From Meconema thalassinum (lineage: Eukaryota; Arthropoda; Insecta; Orthoptera; Tettigoniidae): a stretch of DNA of 64,000 nucleotides. The translations under genes and the position numbers were made by a program. The stretch covers positions 792,546,979 through 792,610,978 of the forward strand of contig OX336389.2 of assembly GCA_946902985.2 (NCBI GenBank), given 5' to 3'. Numbering within the stretch: position 1 is the first letter of the stretch; every line of letters begins with the position of its first letter. Shown here piece by piece: positions 1 to 12,392 of the stretch. The notes below the pieces were generated by a model. The model made no database searches, was not told where the DNA came from, and saw only the letters and a list, made by a program, of their open reading frames with translations.

Positions 1-168
1 TTAATTTTTGTTAAACTCGGGGATGAGGTAGGGATAAAATATGGTTAAATCTAATTGCGTTATAACACTTTGTAGACTGCATATAAATGAGGAATGCATT
101 TAGAGTTGTAGTGACGTTATATCTAGGTTTCTTTAAAAAAGTAAGTGTAAACTGATCTTGCATAAACA

Positions 169-1009
169 TTAACTTTTTAACAGAATCTCTGAAGTTTCGT
201 CTCCCTGGTTTTCAAGGTCAGTTTTTAGGTTATCTATTAAACTATTAATCTGGACGACTAGTGAACTTACAGAACTTACAGGTAAGAAAAAGTCGTGGCA
301 AAATTCTATTGCTTGGAACAACTGACTCTACTTACTTAATAATGAATTTCGAAATATTACAGAGCCAGAATGAAGAACAACAGCGTTAGGAATTACGCCT
401 CCATTGATATGAATTTCGACCGTAAAATCATTGTTTACCCTTATACTTTACCTTATTTTAGGTATGCTTGACACATCTAATTTATACAAAATACAATAGT
501 TTTCACTAGTACTTACAGACCAGTCTGTTTTATGCTCCACCAATTTATTTTGTATATCACAAACAAAGGACTCGAAAGTCGTAATTTTGTTGGCTTCCTC
601 AGCAAGGGTCTTCTCACATTCCTCTGCAGACTTTTTCCGTTCTTTTTCTTCTCTTCTTTCCTCTGGAGATTTCCTTATCTTGGAGGAGCACTTACTCAAA
701 TACGATGGTAAGTTTGGGAATACCTTTCACCGCACGAGGTAACAATACAGGCTTCTTCCGTGTGAATTCCTTATTATTCCCATCACCATCCTTGTATTTT
801 TCAACATAACTTACGTCTTCAGGAAGAAAGTGTTTAATACATACGAAGGAATATTTCGTAGGTACCCAATTGGCTCGAGGAATAGCACGTTCCCATATGG
901 CTATCAATTATGGATTTTTAGGAAACACAAACAATGTCAGAAATCCTTCAGTTTGTATCGATGAACGATAATTAGACTTACAATTCGGCACAACACAAGT
1001 CTTTGGCAT
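169..1009 (-). pseudogene. THAP-domain protein, decayed
   Basis: Read on the minus strand from an ATG at 1009-1007, the frame gives an N-terminal THAP zinc finger: MPKTCVVPNC with the first two Cys, then a W-E-x-A-I-P-R segment, C-I-K-H-F as the second zinc pair, and a closing LPRAVKGIP. A Lys/Glu-rich stretch and a C-terminal part without a recognised domain follow. The gene is broken. There is an in-frame TAA at 908-910, a frameshift near 703-715 (the expected PNLPSYLSK continuation lies in the next frame), stops at 448-450 and 328-330, and a last stop at 169-171. THAP fingers bind DNA and occur in P-element-type transposases as well as host regulators. The family is clear from the zinc ligands and AVPxI-like box; whether the source was a transposon or a host paralogue is not. 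No intron is evident, so a transposon or retrocopy origin is plausible. Confidence 0.75.
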
Positions 1010-1219
1010 TGTAGCTAGCCACTATACAGTAATAATCAATGGTATAATTTCATTTACATAGAGTATTTTGAAGAAAACACGAGCGCGTGACACATTTTCC
1101 ATGTAACTCAGTGGGCTAGGCAGAACAGACTGGCCATTCACGGCGAGGTTGCCAATTTTCACTCGCCGCGGCCTTCCGTAGAGCCGGCCATGCCACTGCA
1201 CAGCACGGTGTAAAAATAG
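1010..1219. other. no gene seen
   Basis: A short stretch between the THAP and mariner remnants. It is locally GC-richer (about 1130-1210) than its surroundings and may be the end of the mariner copy, but I could not identify a terminal inverted repeat. Confidence 0.4.
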
Positions 1220-2275
1220 CTACACAGAACCACATCCTCCCTTTAAAATGGTCGCCGATGGCCGCACGTCTGGCAACGTGCGTATAGCTGCTGGAAATAC
1301 CGCTGAAAGATATTGGAAGGAAGGTCGCGTACGATTTCTCTTATGCAGCAATGATCTCCTCGGCCAAATGAAATCTATGACCACGTAGCTTTGCTTTCAA
1401 TCTAGGAAAGGGAAAGAAATCGCATGGTATGAGACCAGGTGAGTACGAAGTCTGGGAAAAACGGTGGCCTTTTGCCTTGCGAGTTCCTGTTGGACAAGCA
1501 CAGAGCAATATGCCGGGACGTCACCATCTGGCAACAACCAGTCCTTCCTACGACATAGTTCAGGACGCTTACGACCTATTGAATTGCATAGACGGCGAAG
1601 GATCTCCCTGTAGCGTGACTTGTTGTCAGTTGCTCCTTGTGGGATTAATTCCATGAGAACAATATCCAATGAACCGAAGAACAGTTGAAGCAACATCTTC
1701 GCCTTTCGGCCTGTTTTCTCGGTTTTTTGTTTTGTTTCTTCATCGTAATGGTAATTGAGATTTCTAGGAGGCCGATTCTTGCTTCAGTTGTGTATCGTAA
1801 AAATGCACACCATGTTTCGTCTCCTGATGTGATCCGGTTGAGAAACGTCCCATCTTCGTCAGCGCTAGTGATCGGCTTGCCACAATCGGTCATGTGATTT
1901 TCACGTCGTTCTCGCTTCATGATGCATATCACACTGTGTAACACGCGAAATGTTCGGATCATGAGATACAATTTTGTGGCACGTATAGTGGGTGATCCCT
2001 ACTGTTGCTGTCAATTCATCTATTGATCGGAAGCGGTTGGCACGCAACAGCATACCAACTTATTCGATCCTGTGTTCAGTTCGCAACGTTTGTGACCTAC
2101 CAGTACGCTCAACATTCTCAAAACTGTCTCTCCCATGCCCAAAACATTTGTGCCATTTAAGCACAGTACTGCGACACAATGCACCGTCACCGAGCACTTG
2201 CCTCATCATCAGAAATGTTACACTCGCAGATTTGCCTAATCTTTGGCGGAACTTTACGTCTGCCCGTTGCTCAAA
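1220..2275 (-). pseudogene. mariner-family transposase, decayed
   Basis: Minus-strand fragments in several frames together cover most of a mariner transposase. They run from the helix-turn-helix region (LGKSASVTFLMM near 2230-2200, and a GRSQTLRTEH linker), through the first catalytic block SGDETWC (Asp at 1819-1821), the second Asp in the block DGDVPAY (about 1520-1522) and FFPFPRLK with the third Asp (1419-1421), to a C-terminal tail ending at 1220. Conserved stretches such as LDIVLMELIPQGAT and RRKRPEL are typical of the mariner branch of Tc1/mariner (DD34D). The enzyme cuts and pastes its own element at TA sites. This copy has stops (for example inside the HTH-catalytic linker and after FFPFPRLK) and several frameshifts, so it is inactive. 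No flanking inverted repeats were recognised. The open frame on the opposite strand at 1992-2426 is its antisense shadow. Confidence 0.88.
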
Positions 2276-4387
2276 CTATGACATTCTCTCCAGCCACGCG
2301 TATTCAACGTCCCTTCACAAGAGAGCTTTACCTTTACTTACACTGCATACACACCACTGCCTTTCGTTGGGGCGAGAGAATGACTCATATTTTGCTACAT
2401 CCAGCGACGCAACCTGTTTGCCTTAGTGAACCACTACCACCCAGTCCAAGAACTTATTGACTCTACTACCTACTGTAGATTGTAGCTTTCACTAGCTACA
2501 AGAGGCGTGAATCTCTACTATCCTACCTTGATTTCACCAAAAGTCTGGGGAGTTGTTGGAAATATAAAGAATGATACAGAAAACACACGTTGCAGGTTAT
2601 CAGACAGGGTACGCACACATACATATTACGAAGCTGACGATTACCTTCTATTTGCGACAACACCACCTACAACAGAAACAGGGACGTGCTTCTATTTTTT
2701 TTATTCTTAGCTGCATTCTTCCTCGCTTATTTTCTAGTGTAAGGATCATGACCATAAGCTGAAAAAGACAGAATGAGCTTCGAAGGTATTTCATTCTCTA
2801 CCGGATCCATGAACATGGAAAATAATATGTCCGAATGTGTTATTAAACGTGCTCTGGGGTGACATACTGTAGTTCATGTTCTAAAGGTCCTGACTTCGAT
2901 TACGTTCCCTACCAAATATTTAATTTTGTCTCTGGGCTTCTGTGAATATCTAAAAAGGTGCACTTGTGATTTTACCTCAAACACCCCATTGTTTTCCATT
3001 CAAATAGGAAGCAGAATCAGGACACGTCCATACACAGGGATCTGATTACAATCACGTCCCAGGACTATAAATGAAACAATAACGTTTTAAAGGGACTGAA
3101 TAAATAAGCGGCCAAACCATTGTGAAGTGCATTGCTTCCTGTGTTGTCAGGGAAGATACTCCCCGATATGACACGGCAAATACAATATCACAGTCAATAT
3201 GTTCTCTGCAATGTCCGGAAATTAATTCTTCCGCTCGATGTTGCTTTATCAAAATAGACAGATTGATATAATCCCCTTACACGTTCCGACAGTAAGTTTG
3301 TATATCAAGAACTAATTTGTTCAGTTCTATTCGAAAAGAAACTCAGAAAAGTTGAATGTAACTGAGGTTAGATGAAAAGCTGGGAAAAGCATTCATGGCT
3401 ACAAGAACCTGACTTCAAAAAGGGAGAAGTAAAATGGAAGGTGGGCTTGGTGACAATTAGTCAGTAATTTTTCTAGGGAGCAACCAGCCAGTACTGTCTG
3501 CAGCTAGCTTGATCAAGCAGCCTTATTGGAGGAAGTGCCAAACAGTTAGCACACAATATTCTTCACAGTACCTCTGGGGAACTTCGAGCTCTTCCATATA
3601 CAAGCGATCCATTCATGATAACGAATTGCGTAACTGCTGTTAGCTCTCCCAGCGAATGAGGCGTATCAGAGAGGATGGGAATAATTTGGAAGAGAAACTT
3701 CAAGACTTGGCACGCAGGAGTGCTGGAACCACACTGTTGGCTCATTTGCTGGTACATCTGACAAATCCTGCTCAGTTGAACTGCATTGGGTGTTACTCCA
3801 TAAGAAAAGAGTCGAGTTAACAGGTATCAAGGTGATACAAAAACATGAATGACGTAGTAACGAGTACTGCTCGAGTCTAAGCTCCATGAATCTGAGAGGA
3901 ATGTGCATCGCGGACTATGAGAAACGGTGTTGACGAGTGATGAGGTTTCTCAGTCCGTGCATAGTACAGAATCAAATACATTGGTCGGTGATTCACTGAC
4001 TCAGTCGTAACACCACACTGGTTTCAGAGAAGACCGTATGTTAGCAGCATTGGAATAGAGGAGCATGTCAAGTAACACTGCGGGCTGTTGACAAGCCCTT
4101 CTCTTCACGCCCGACCCTTCTCTGCTCTTTCTCCTCACCCCGCAAGTTCATAGAGCTTGGACTCCAACAGTAACTGTCAATGACATCATGTCGGATCATC
4201 ATATCTGTTTTTTTCGATCTCTATATTTGTCAATTCAAGCCTACACGCCATATTTTAGCTGCGATTATCCACGGGAAATACCTTGAAGAATTTGAACGTA
4301 GTAAAATGAATCTTATAATGCGGGACTATGTACCCACATATTTCTATGCCGTGGCTGATCCTTGCAGCCAAAGTGACCATGTATTTT
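2276..4387. other. no gene recognised
   Basis: About 2.1 kb with only short chance frames on both strands. I see no domain, tandem repeat or tRNA-like head. A pyrimidine-rich stretch at roughly 4090-4140 precedes the next transposase fragment. Confidence 0.5.
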
Positions 4388-5146
4388 CCCTCGCCAGGAA
4401 ATAATTCTCGCCACCAGAAACCAACAACAGACCTAGACAATTTTGACCGGAACTTGTTGCGCCGTACGCATTATTTTTGATATGTTCGCTAATGGGCGAT
4501 TTCCAACGGCATTAAAACTTGTCAAAAAATAAGAGTTGTGGTGGGTTTCAAAAATAGTAAGTCATCACTTCTACAAATTTTAAGGAATATGGGCTTTAAG
4601 TACAAAACATGTAATGATGGCCGAGAACTTTTAATGGAACGCAGCGATATTGTTGCAACTACAGGCGTGGTTCTCAGGACCAAGCATGACATACGACAGG
4701 AGGGTAAATCTACGATATTTTATTCTGGCGAATCTTTCATAAATCAAAATCACACAACGAAGGCATGCTTGGAGATGAATGACTGAACTGGTGAACTTAG
4801 AGTTCCGGTGGCTATGGGGGCTAGACTTATTCTCAGCCATGCTGTTTCGGCGTCCACTGATTTCATTCCTCAGTGTAAATTACTGTTTCGCTCCAATTCA
4901 AAAATAGTTCTACAAATTACCATTCGTACACGAGTTTCACGTTCTTTAAAAGGTGGTTTACGGAACAGTTACTCCCTAATATCCCTCCAAATTCCGTAAT
5001 TGTGATGGACAATGCAAGCATCCATTCAGCTCAGTTGGATAAAATACTGAGCCCGATAGCTCATGGTGGGCGATATCTGTTTGTAAAGATGAATTTTGGG
5101 ATTGCACCAAGTCGGCTAGAACGAGGCGTAGATACTTTGAGCTAGA
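4388..5146 (+). pseudogene. IS630/Tc1-like transposase, 5' and central part, decayed
   Basis: The plus strand encodes, in two or three frames, a linker (SPG...TTDLDNFDRNLLRR), then SLLQILRNMGFKYKTCNDGR with LMERSDIVA, a catalytic block YSGESFINQNHT, and farther on LLPNIPPNSVIVMDNASIHS (about 4965-5030). This order matches the IS630-like branch of Tc1/mariner transposases common in insects, where the first block reads YLDETWxNQNHT and the second VIVMDNAxYHS. The first catalytic Asp is replaced by Gly (codon GGC, 4727-4729), while the second is present in MDNA. A stop after ACLEMND (about 4784) and frameshifts break the frame. The N-terminal DNA-binding part is not recognisable and the third catalytic block is absent here. 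A C-terminal fragment of the same family lies at 9.07-9.56 kb. Confidence 0.72.
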
Positions 5147-8100
5147 TTCTCATGATGTTTTGGCTATTTTGGTGTACATTTTTGCTTATCTCAGACCATG
5201 AGGAGATATTTTCCTAGTGTGAATTTTACGCCACCGAATTTGGAAACAGACAGTGTTTATTGTCTACATGATGGACTAATTTGAGGATATTTGGTAGTCC
5301 ATGAATAATATTTTACCACCAAGATATGCGGTTAGATTAATGATTAATGATAAGGAATTTATAGACGCTAAGTGACTTGCGCATGCTACCTGTAACAGGG
5401 ACGACGTCATCAGCGACGCCATTCTACAATCCCCTTCGTGTTCTGTGCGAGGTGCACATGTGAATTCTGCATTAGCGAAAAGTATATCTAATTCAGTGAA
5501 TTGTGAGCTGATAGGAAGCCGAATAAGTATCATCGAGTGTAGAGGAAGTACGCCACTGCGTTGTGGAAGTGAAAGTAATTATAATTTATGAGCATTTCAT
5601 GCTAATTCGTGATAATTGTGCCAGTGTGGTAAACTTCAATGATCCAGACCACGAGGCAAGTGAACAATCAAATTCAAGCATATAAACTGTTTTAATATTG
5701 GCAACCACCAGTCATAACAAGTGTTAAATGGTGAAACAACATTCTGCGTACCATTATAATTATTAAGATCCCTGAGATTTGCTAAGATTTTCATACTTCA
5801 AATAAATGAACAGACACCATTAGCCTCGTACTAGGCAACCTACGAATCAATTATTGTGTCAGCTTGATCACTGAATTAGTGTCAGTTAAGCCATTATAAA
5901 TTGGAATATGACTAGAACATCTAGATTGTCATGGCAAGATTATCCGAATACAATATGACGATGTGGAAAGGTATCCTGCGTATCCAGTCTATTTCCATGA
6001 TGTGCTAAACTAACCACTATGGGGGACATGCCAGGGGCCTGAGTCTATATGACGAGACCAAGGAGTGAATGGAGCCGAAAGTCGAGCCCAGGCTCTATTC
6101 TGAGGGCCACAGCTCGAGAGCTCAGTGCTATGACGACGCACCGGTACCGCGAGTTTTGAAACCACCTTAATCGAATGGCAAGGCCCAATGTTCATGTTGA
6201 TTAATTTTAGTGTCGCACTTTATAAGCAACCCTAGGTAGGACTTTATATTATTCACCATGCCTGGTTTACGCTTTTTAGGCAATTTTTGACCTTATTTTG
6301 GTCATACCACTAATTAAGAACGCCACGTTCTTGTATGTCACGTGTACAGAGGTACAGTACATCACACACTAGCAGGGGATGACACCTGTAATCTCCTATA
6401 CCTTCCATTTGTAATGACAGTTATATTTGAGGCTACGATGTTAGTTCAAGCAGTGTCTACATACAATTTTGGTCAGAGAAGTGCAGATGCACTGAGGAGA
6501 AGCTATCCTATGTATTACCCGTATCATTTGGCGGAAGCTGAAGTTGTACTCTGCCACTTCTGAAATATCACATTCGAGTGTTACTAGACGCCACATTATT
6601 TAGTTGTTATATACCAGTAAAATGTGTGTTAGGACGAAACACCGAGAGAACCCTGCCAGCGTATCAGTTGACAACACAGGAGTTTGTGTTGTCCTTTATA
6701 TACATACTTTCTAGAGCCAAGTGTGCACAAAGTTCTAACAATGCGTATTTGGGAGTGTAAAATGATATTACACGAAATGTGGAACTTGGAAATGTCTTTA
6801 AAATAGACCAAGGTTCTTGTAACGACCGGTATCATTCCACGATACGAGTGGGGTCTGTCCATTTTCCTACTCTTTGAAATCTGTTTTGATTATAACCACA
6901 AGCCTGAGTGCATGTTAGCTATACTATGAGTGTTAATGTAAATAAGTGCATTGTTTGACGAGCTAACAGTTAGGACTGCAGCGTTTTAAAACTGCTCGTT
7001 TTAAATGAAATTAATGATACTGCAACTGAATGCAAAGCCCGTGACACACTCCAAATCTGTTGTGCGTGAGGCACAGATGATCGAACGGCTGTGCCAAAGC
7101 ACGTTTGAGAGTCCACTGTTTGTAACAACTCATGTGAGACGACAAATTTAGAATTCTACTGCATTGTTCTGTAATTAAGCTATACAGTTGATTCTGGAAT
7201 AGAACCACGGTCGCACTTAGTGCATTATTTATGACCATTAAAAGACTTTTATATTATTATTTTGAATCTAGTTCGTGCTTGTGACAATCTTTTGTACCAG
7301 CTTCTCAAGCATTCCACTTAGATGGATTTTCCCCTTGTATATCATGATCGATCATAGGCCATGTATAAGATATCGACCCATGTAATTGTTGTGTCTGTAG
7401 TTATGATGGATTATGGGATTAACGTGTTTCACCCACATCATTCTGAGGTATTCTTGTTCCGGTGATGGTGATTTGACTTTTCGCCACATCAACCGAGCGT
7501 TAGCGATCTTGTATGCTGCGACCATATCGCTATTTTTAGCGCATGTTATTGAGTTACTACCCTTCCAGCGAATTGTTACCGGTGGCGGAAATCGGAACTT
7601 ATGCGCTCTACCCAGCCACACGTCTGCGATAGACGTACAGTTGTCGCCAGCGAAACTTCATCGCATGTCATTTGTGTGCATGATTCATGCTGGGTCGTGC
7701 GCTGTGCGTTGTGTTCTCATTGTATGACTGTACATGCGTTCCCCTCTTGCCCTGCAACCACTCGCTGCAGCCATAACGAGGCGAGATGACGTAATGTATA
7801 CAGAATAGGCCCGCTCCACGTCTAGTGGTAACAATTCACTGGTATGGTAGTACCCGCAAGTGAGGTTATGTTATGTTTTGAGACAGGCAACTCCACATCA
7901 GTGCTTTTGCTGTTGTTGTTTCGTGTCGTTATGGACATTAAGTGAAATTAATTGATTAATATAGGAAAATAAACTGAGATTAAATCACGAGAACTAATTA
8001 AATTAAACCTACGAGATAAATCGAGCGAACTAAATAATTGATGAATTTTCTAAACTTGAAATTTACATTATTATTATGACCGACACTTTGGTAGCTGATT

Positions 8101-8299
8101 ATTAGGATTCAAAATCGTAGGACAAGCTAACACGACCTTCTAGAGACAAGTTGTAATGTCACGAGATCCCAATAACCGTGAACATTTAACAACCATGTGG
8201 AGCAAATTGCAGTGTAGCTATGCCACCGGCAACATTTGTATATGCACGCAGAGGACTACCCGATGCAAAGAGCATTCGGATATTAGTAGCATGGAGTGT
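5147..8299. other. no gene recognised
   Basis: About 3.1 kb without a recognisable domain. The longest frame (7413-7727, plus, 104 codons) has no motif, atypical composition and no similarity I can name. It is probably an old insertion between two transposase fragments or simple intergenic DNA. Confidence 0.5.
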
Positions 8300-9040
8300 T
8301 GTTAACATTATTAAATGTTTAGTGATAAGAGTGTCAATTATTTATCCTCATGGTATTATACGTGTAAACATTTAGTTTATTTTTATTGATAGACTGGTTG
8401 CTTTACTAGCTTTGAATTTTTCTTCGCCACATATGCTTTTCATCTTGTGTTAACTTCAGATAGGGTAAATCTAGCGGATTAAAGTTAACTTAAATGTTGG
8501 CAGTGATACCATCATAGCATAGCCAATTTTCGATTGGTGCATTAAATGTAAGTGAACTTAGCCTTGTGAAAAAATTAAACGTTTTGTTTTGCATAATATT
8601 CGATGATATAATTATTCGTATCCTTAATGATTCTTTGTAATTGCTTAGGGATTATTTTATGTGTCAAATTCTTAGCTTTGATTTTGAACTTCTTTCTATT
8701 TTTGTAATTAAAACATTTGAGAGGGTTAACTTAACATCAGTTTAGGGAAGAATTATTCATTCGTTTATTTTAATTTTACTAGCTTTGCGGATTAGCCGAG
8801 ATATTAAACACTCCGAGGTAGGACAGGGATTTTTTCTGCTTCAATAAATGTTTAACGAATTCTACTTGAGCCTGGACTATTCATTCTTAGATTTTATTTC
8901 TTTCCTCGGCATGTCATTGACTTTTCTTTCAACTTATCCGATACCCCTGGGATTATTGGTCTTGTGCCGGATCTGGACTGAGGACACATCCCATCCTCTC
9001 TATGTGTGGGTCTTAAGGTTTGGGAAGTCGGGAAGACTAT
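8300..9040 (+). repeat. diverged dispersed repeat, copy 1
   Basis: This stretch aligns by eye with 47650-48345 in the same orientation. Shared blocks in order include a TAAATGTT...TGA[TC]ACCATCATAGCATAG segment (8493-8518 against 47818-47846), a GATTAGCCG box (8792 against 48100), an AATAAA-containing box (8843 against 48153), and a final segment with many short matches. There is no coding capacity. It ends where the downstream transposase fragment begins. An LTR or the 3' untranslated part of a retroelement would fit the AATAAA placement, but I could not find matching ends or a primer-binding site. Confidence 0.55.
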
Positions 9041-9069
9041 TTTCGACAGATAGTCCCCCGGTGACTTTG

Positions 9070-9555
9070 TCAGACAGACCCAGTACCGAACAGTAGCACA
9101 CGTAAAGCAGATATAGTAACCTGGCTGATGAAGAACAACATCGCGTATATAAATTTCCAAACCCGAGATCAACTTTCACATTTAGTTAGAATGCTCAAAC
9201 GCAGATCATTAAATTACGAGTTGGATTGTACTGCCGCTGGAAAAGGTCACATAGTTATCCGTTTTCATCCTTAACCATTGCCAGTACCACCCTATTGAAC
9301 TTGTATGGGCGCAGGTAAAAGCACACGTGGCAGAGAAAAACAATGCATTTAAGATAGCCGATGTGGAAAAGCTCACGCACTCAGCCATCGACAGCATTTC
9401 AACCGAGGCGTGGAGCGACAGTTTCAGACACGCATAATATTTGCAGGAGGAGTATTTCTAAAGGGCGCTTCCCAGAGACTATCATGGAGCAGTTTATAAT
9501 CAATCTCCAAGAATCAGGTTCTGAGTCCGAGGAATCTGACACGGAAAGTGACTAA
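9070..9555 (+). pseudogene. IS630/Tc1-like transposase, C-terminal part, decayed
   Basis: The fragment begins with a PNSSTRKADIVTWLMKNNI-like segment. It then has a GHIVIRF box, a frameshift, and the third catalytic block HCQYHPIELVWAQVKAHVAE with its Glu, followed by KIADVEKLTHSAIDSIS and a tail ending in an acidic ESGSESEESDTESD at 9555. This is the usual C-terminal order of the IS630-like insect transposases: an NPIExxWAxVK block and a Ser/Asp/Glu-rich end. There is an in-frame TAA after SDSFRHA and further frame changes. It belongs to the same family as 4388-5146. The two overlap by roughly 20 codons around the HSxQ segment, so they are more likely two copies than one split copy. Confidence 0.78.
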
Positions 9556-11289
9556 GGAACTTACGATCAAACAGTAAGTTTTAAGACATTTTCAGACAAG
9601 TATTTTAATGTACTCTGTGTGAAATCTGGAGTAGGCCTGTATTAGCCTACACTGTTCAACTGTTTCCCTGTGTCGTTACATCTTCTGTCTTAATATTTTG
9701 TAACACTAAAATACTACATTCGTATTGTAGGAGGCCATTCGATTATTCATTCGTTCAATATCAGTAACTGATTAATAGTATTAATAGAATTCTAATTATG
9801 TTTAATAATGTAAATAAAATAATTAAGGGGATTCGTGTGTCGAAGAATGCATTACAACATTAAGAAGGGCTAACTAATTAATGAAAAATTCTCCATTCAG
9901 TATTACGCCACCTCTGACCTGGTGAACCGGTTGCAACAGTGGACATTATTGTATCTCGGGTCTATATGCGCAGTTCCCAGAGAGCCGGCCACCTTCCCGG
10001 CTGACCCGAGCTCATTTTTCTTAGTAATTTCAACACGAGGTGGTTCCCAAATATTTTCTAACATAACAAGAATATAGGATTTGTGGTGTCAACGGCTCAT
10101 GGCTATCACCGGTTTCGAGGTTCCGCTTGGGTGGATATCCAACAATGAACCCGGAACCCTGCTGGACGATTTTGGGAGAAGATTGTTTTGTAAACAAAAA
10201 ATGTGGCGCGAGAGATATGTTTTGAGCTAACATCGGGACGTGTATTTTTCCTTCCCTTGAAAATGATGACTTCGATGGCCGAAAAAGGTTATTTTTATCA
10301 TATTAAAATACTACAAAATAAACATTATTGTTTGAAGATGTACTGGTGCCCTGCTCCCGTGCACTTGAATAAACAATTCCACAGCCTTCAAGAAAGCTAA
10401 AGTAGTGGCTGATTAAGGCCTATCTATTTTCTGTGAACACTATTGGTTTATATAACACTAATGAATGTCAATTATTATTAGTCAACACTCATAGAATAAA
10501 TACACAGGCTTAATCACAATAGCGCACTCTATCTTCCATTATAAGGAAGCTGCATATTTTTCAGTTACATCCAGTATTTTTATGCATATTGAAAACATTT
10601 CACGACATCATAAATTGTGTATATGACATTGGTGGTTTCTGGTGTCACTGGAGGTACCAGAAGCACTTAGTTATTCCCAGCGCACATCAGCTCAAGACAG
10701 GTGACGTTGTGAGCACTGTCCCGTGGGAAATCATACACACTTGCCGCACTCTGAAAGGATGTGTTTCCTTCAGTAGAACAAGAGGCTGGACGAGAGCATT
10801 TCCATTTAAGGTCTTCCAGAGGACCTATTCAGATGCTGTCCTGCGTGCTTCGGCGACAAGTCTTTGATTTAATAACTGATTTCATGTTCGACTTGCAGTT
10901 CGAATATAGCCTCGTGAATGCTTTTGTATTTGTGTTGGTTCTTAGAGTTTCCAGTTGAGTTAAATTTTACCCCTCGACATACGAAAATGTCATGTTATGT
11001 GACTTTCATCTTGTTGGTGCTTCAGGAACTGCTGAAAGGACTTAACAAGAAATGTACTATTCTGTCATAATCTATTACTATTAAGACAAGCTATTTCTTC
11101 TGCCCTTCAGACCAAGATGTATCTACCTCAGGGAAGCCAGAAGTCGAAACCGAGATATTCGGAACAGAGATAACTAATCCTTTCTCTTTCCATGACGGCT
11201 GCAAAAGCAGAATTTCTACAACGAGAAATCAAATGTTATATTTGAATACAGCCAGTGGCCATACGGCTATTTTTATATGAACGACCATA
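9556..11289. other. no gene recognised
   Basis: About 1.7 kb with no recognisable coding or RNA feature. The first 300 bases are AT-rich and may include the noncoding 3' end of the preceding transposon. Confidence 0.45.
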
Positions 11290-12074
11290 GGCTCCCCATT
11301 AAGTTGAATATCAAGTCCCCCAGGGGCTCACAACTAGTGGAATGTGGGTTGGCGACCACGGGACCCCAGTTGATTCCGGCATTGCTTCCACTTACTTGTG
11401 CTGGACTCTATTTAGTTATATTTCCTGTCGGACTCCCTTGGTCAACACATGTTCTCTTCTGACCCCGACGGTATTTGGGTATCCGAGGCCTAGGGAGTCT
11501 TTCACTTTCCCACCTTAGTTGGCCCCTGTTCCATCTTTCCTGATACCCTCATTCTTTGAAGCGTCAGCTCTCGGTTTCTTAATGATATCTCCTGCCTTCT
11601 GCACAGTGCCCTCAAGAAGGGAGGATGTACGTAGCCCTATCACCTCTGCTGCACCCTGGATAGTGCTAAACCCTCAAGGGCTCACGGCTGGTGAGTTTGG
11701 GAGTTGGCAACCCCGAGGGATTCCTGGGCTGGGTCCGTTTTTTCCCCTTTATCCACTAACCTTTGGGCAGGCCCTCTCATCTTTCTCTTTCCTATCTGCC
11801 TTTCAAGGCTCTCCTTCCTTCCAGGTCCCTCAGTCCTCATTTTTCGTGGATTGAGGGCATTTCATTTCCTCCTGTTTATTATTTGTTTCATTTTCCTTTT
11901 CTATTTACTCATTGCTTCTTTTAGTATGTAAGTTAGATAGGTAGGTAGTAAGTTCTAGACGTAGGCTTCATGGCATAATCATTCATGATCACGATCACCC
12001 AAACCATTAGGGGCCCATAACCTAGATGTTAGGCCCCTTAAGACACCAATTAGCATCAACATCATCATCATAAA
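11290..12074 (+). repeat. LINE 3' untranslated region with CAT-rich tail
   Basis: GC- and pyrimidine-rich sequence unlike its surroundings. It contains two related blocks (CCAGGGGCTCACAACTAGTG near 11320 and TCAAGGGCTCACGGCTGGTG near 11672). It ends in a segment TAACCTAGATGTTAGGCCCC (12010-12030) followed by a CATCATCATCAT tail (about 12055-12071). The same tail type recurs at 38935-39003 and, shorter, at 29741-29792. I recognise this as the 3' end of a non-LTR retrotransposon that ends in a short microsatellite rather than poly-A. The open frame at 11519-11854 lies inside this noncoding sequence and has no domain. Confidence 0.55.
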
Positions 12075-12237
12075 TTTTAAGTAGTTCCAAATTTGGCTGC
12101 CAGAGATGCCCCTGTCACTGACACCAAGCGGCGAACGTTGGAAATTGATAGAGAGTTTCTTACCAAATTACCTACAAATTTAGCTACGCATTACCATTTA
12201 TAGTGGTGGGTTCTTTTACATTCCTTAAATCTATGAC

Positions 12238-12392
12238 ATGAACCCGCCGGCTTTCCTTCCTCCCTGAAGGAAGGCATAATGGAGGATTTTAACGCTCTTA
12301 AAATCGGATGACCTCAGTCGGGTTTGAACCCCCGATCTTTGGCATAGCAGGTAAGCATGCTACCGACTACGCCACCGAAGAAATCAAATATG
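12238..12392 (-). mobile_element. tRNA-derived SINE, family C
   Basis: On the minus strand the element starts with a tRNA-like head: TGGCGTAGTCGGTAGCATGC resembles an RNA polymerase III A box and GGGGGTTCAAACCC a B box. An AT-rich body and a GGAAGGAAAGCCGGCGGGTT-like end follow. The anticodon stem does not pair properly, so this is not a working tRNA. It lies just downstream of the LINE tail. Confidence 0.65.

Noticed and set aside
1992..2426. Open frame of 144 codons on the plus strand
   Set aside because: It is antisense to the helix-turn-helix part of the mariner transposase, whose minus-strand reading has clear family motifs.
7413..7727. Open frame of 104 codons on the plus strand
   Set aside because: No recognisable domain or codon-use support; overlaps an equally open minus frame.
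11519..11854. Pro/Phe/Ser-rich frame of 111 codons
   Set aside because: Lies in a GC-rich LINE 3' untranslated region; the composition follows the pyrimidine-rich DNA.
12238..12392. Possible tRNA gene
   Set aside because: The head has A and B boxes but no proper anticodon or acceptor stem, and a SINE body follows. The same holds for the other tRNA-like heads here.
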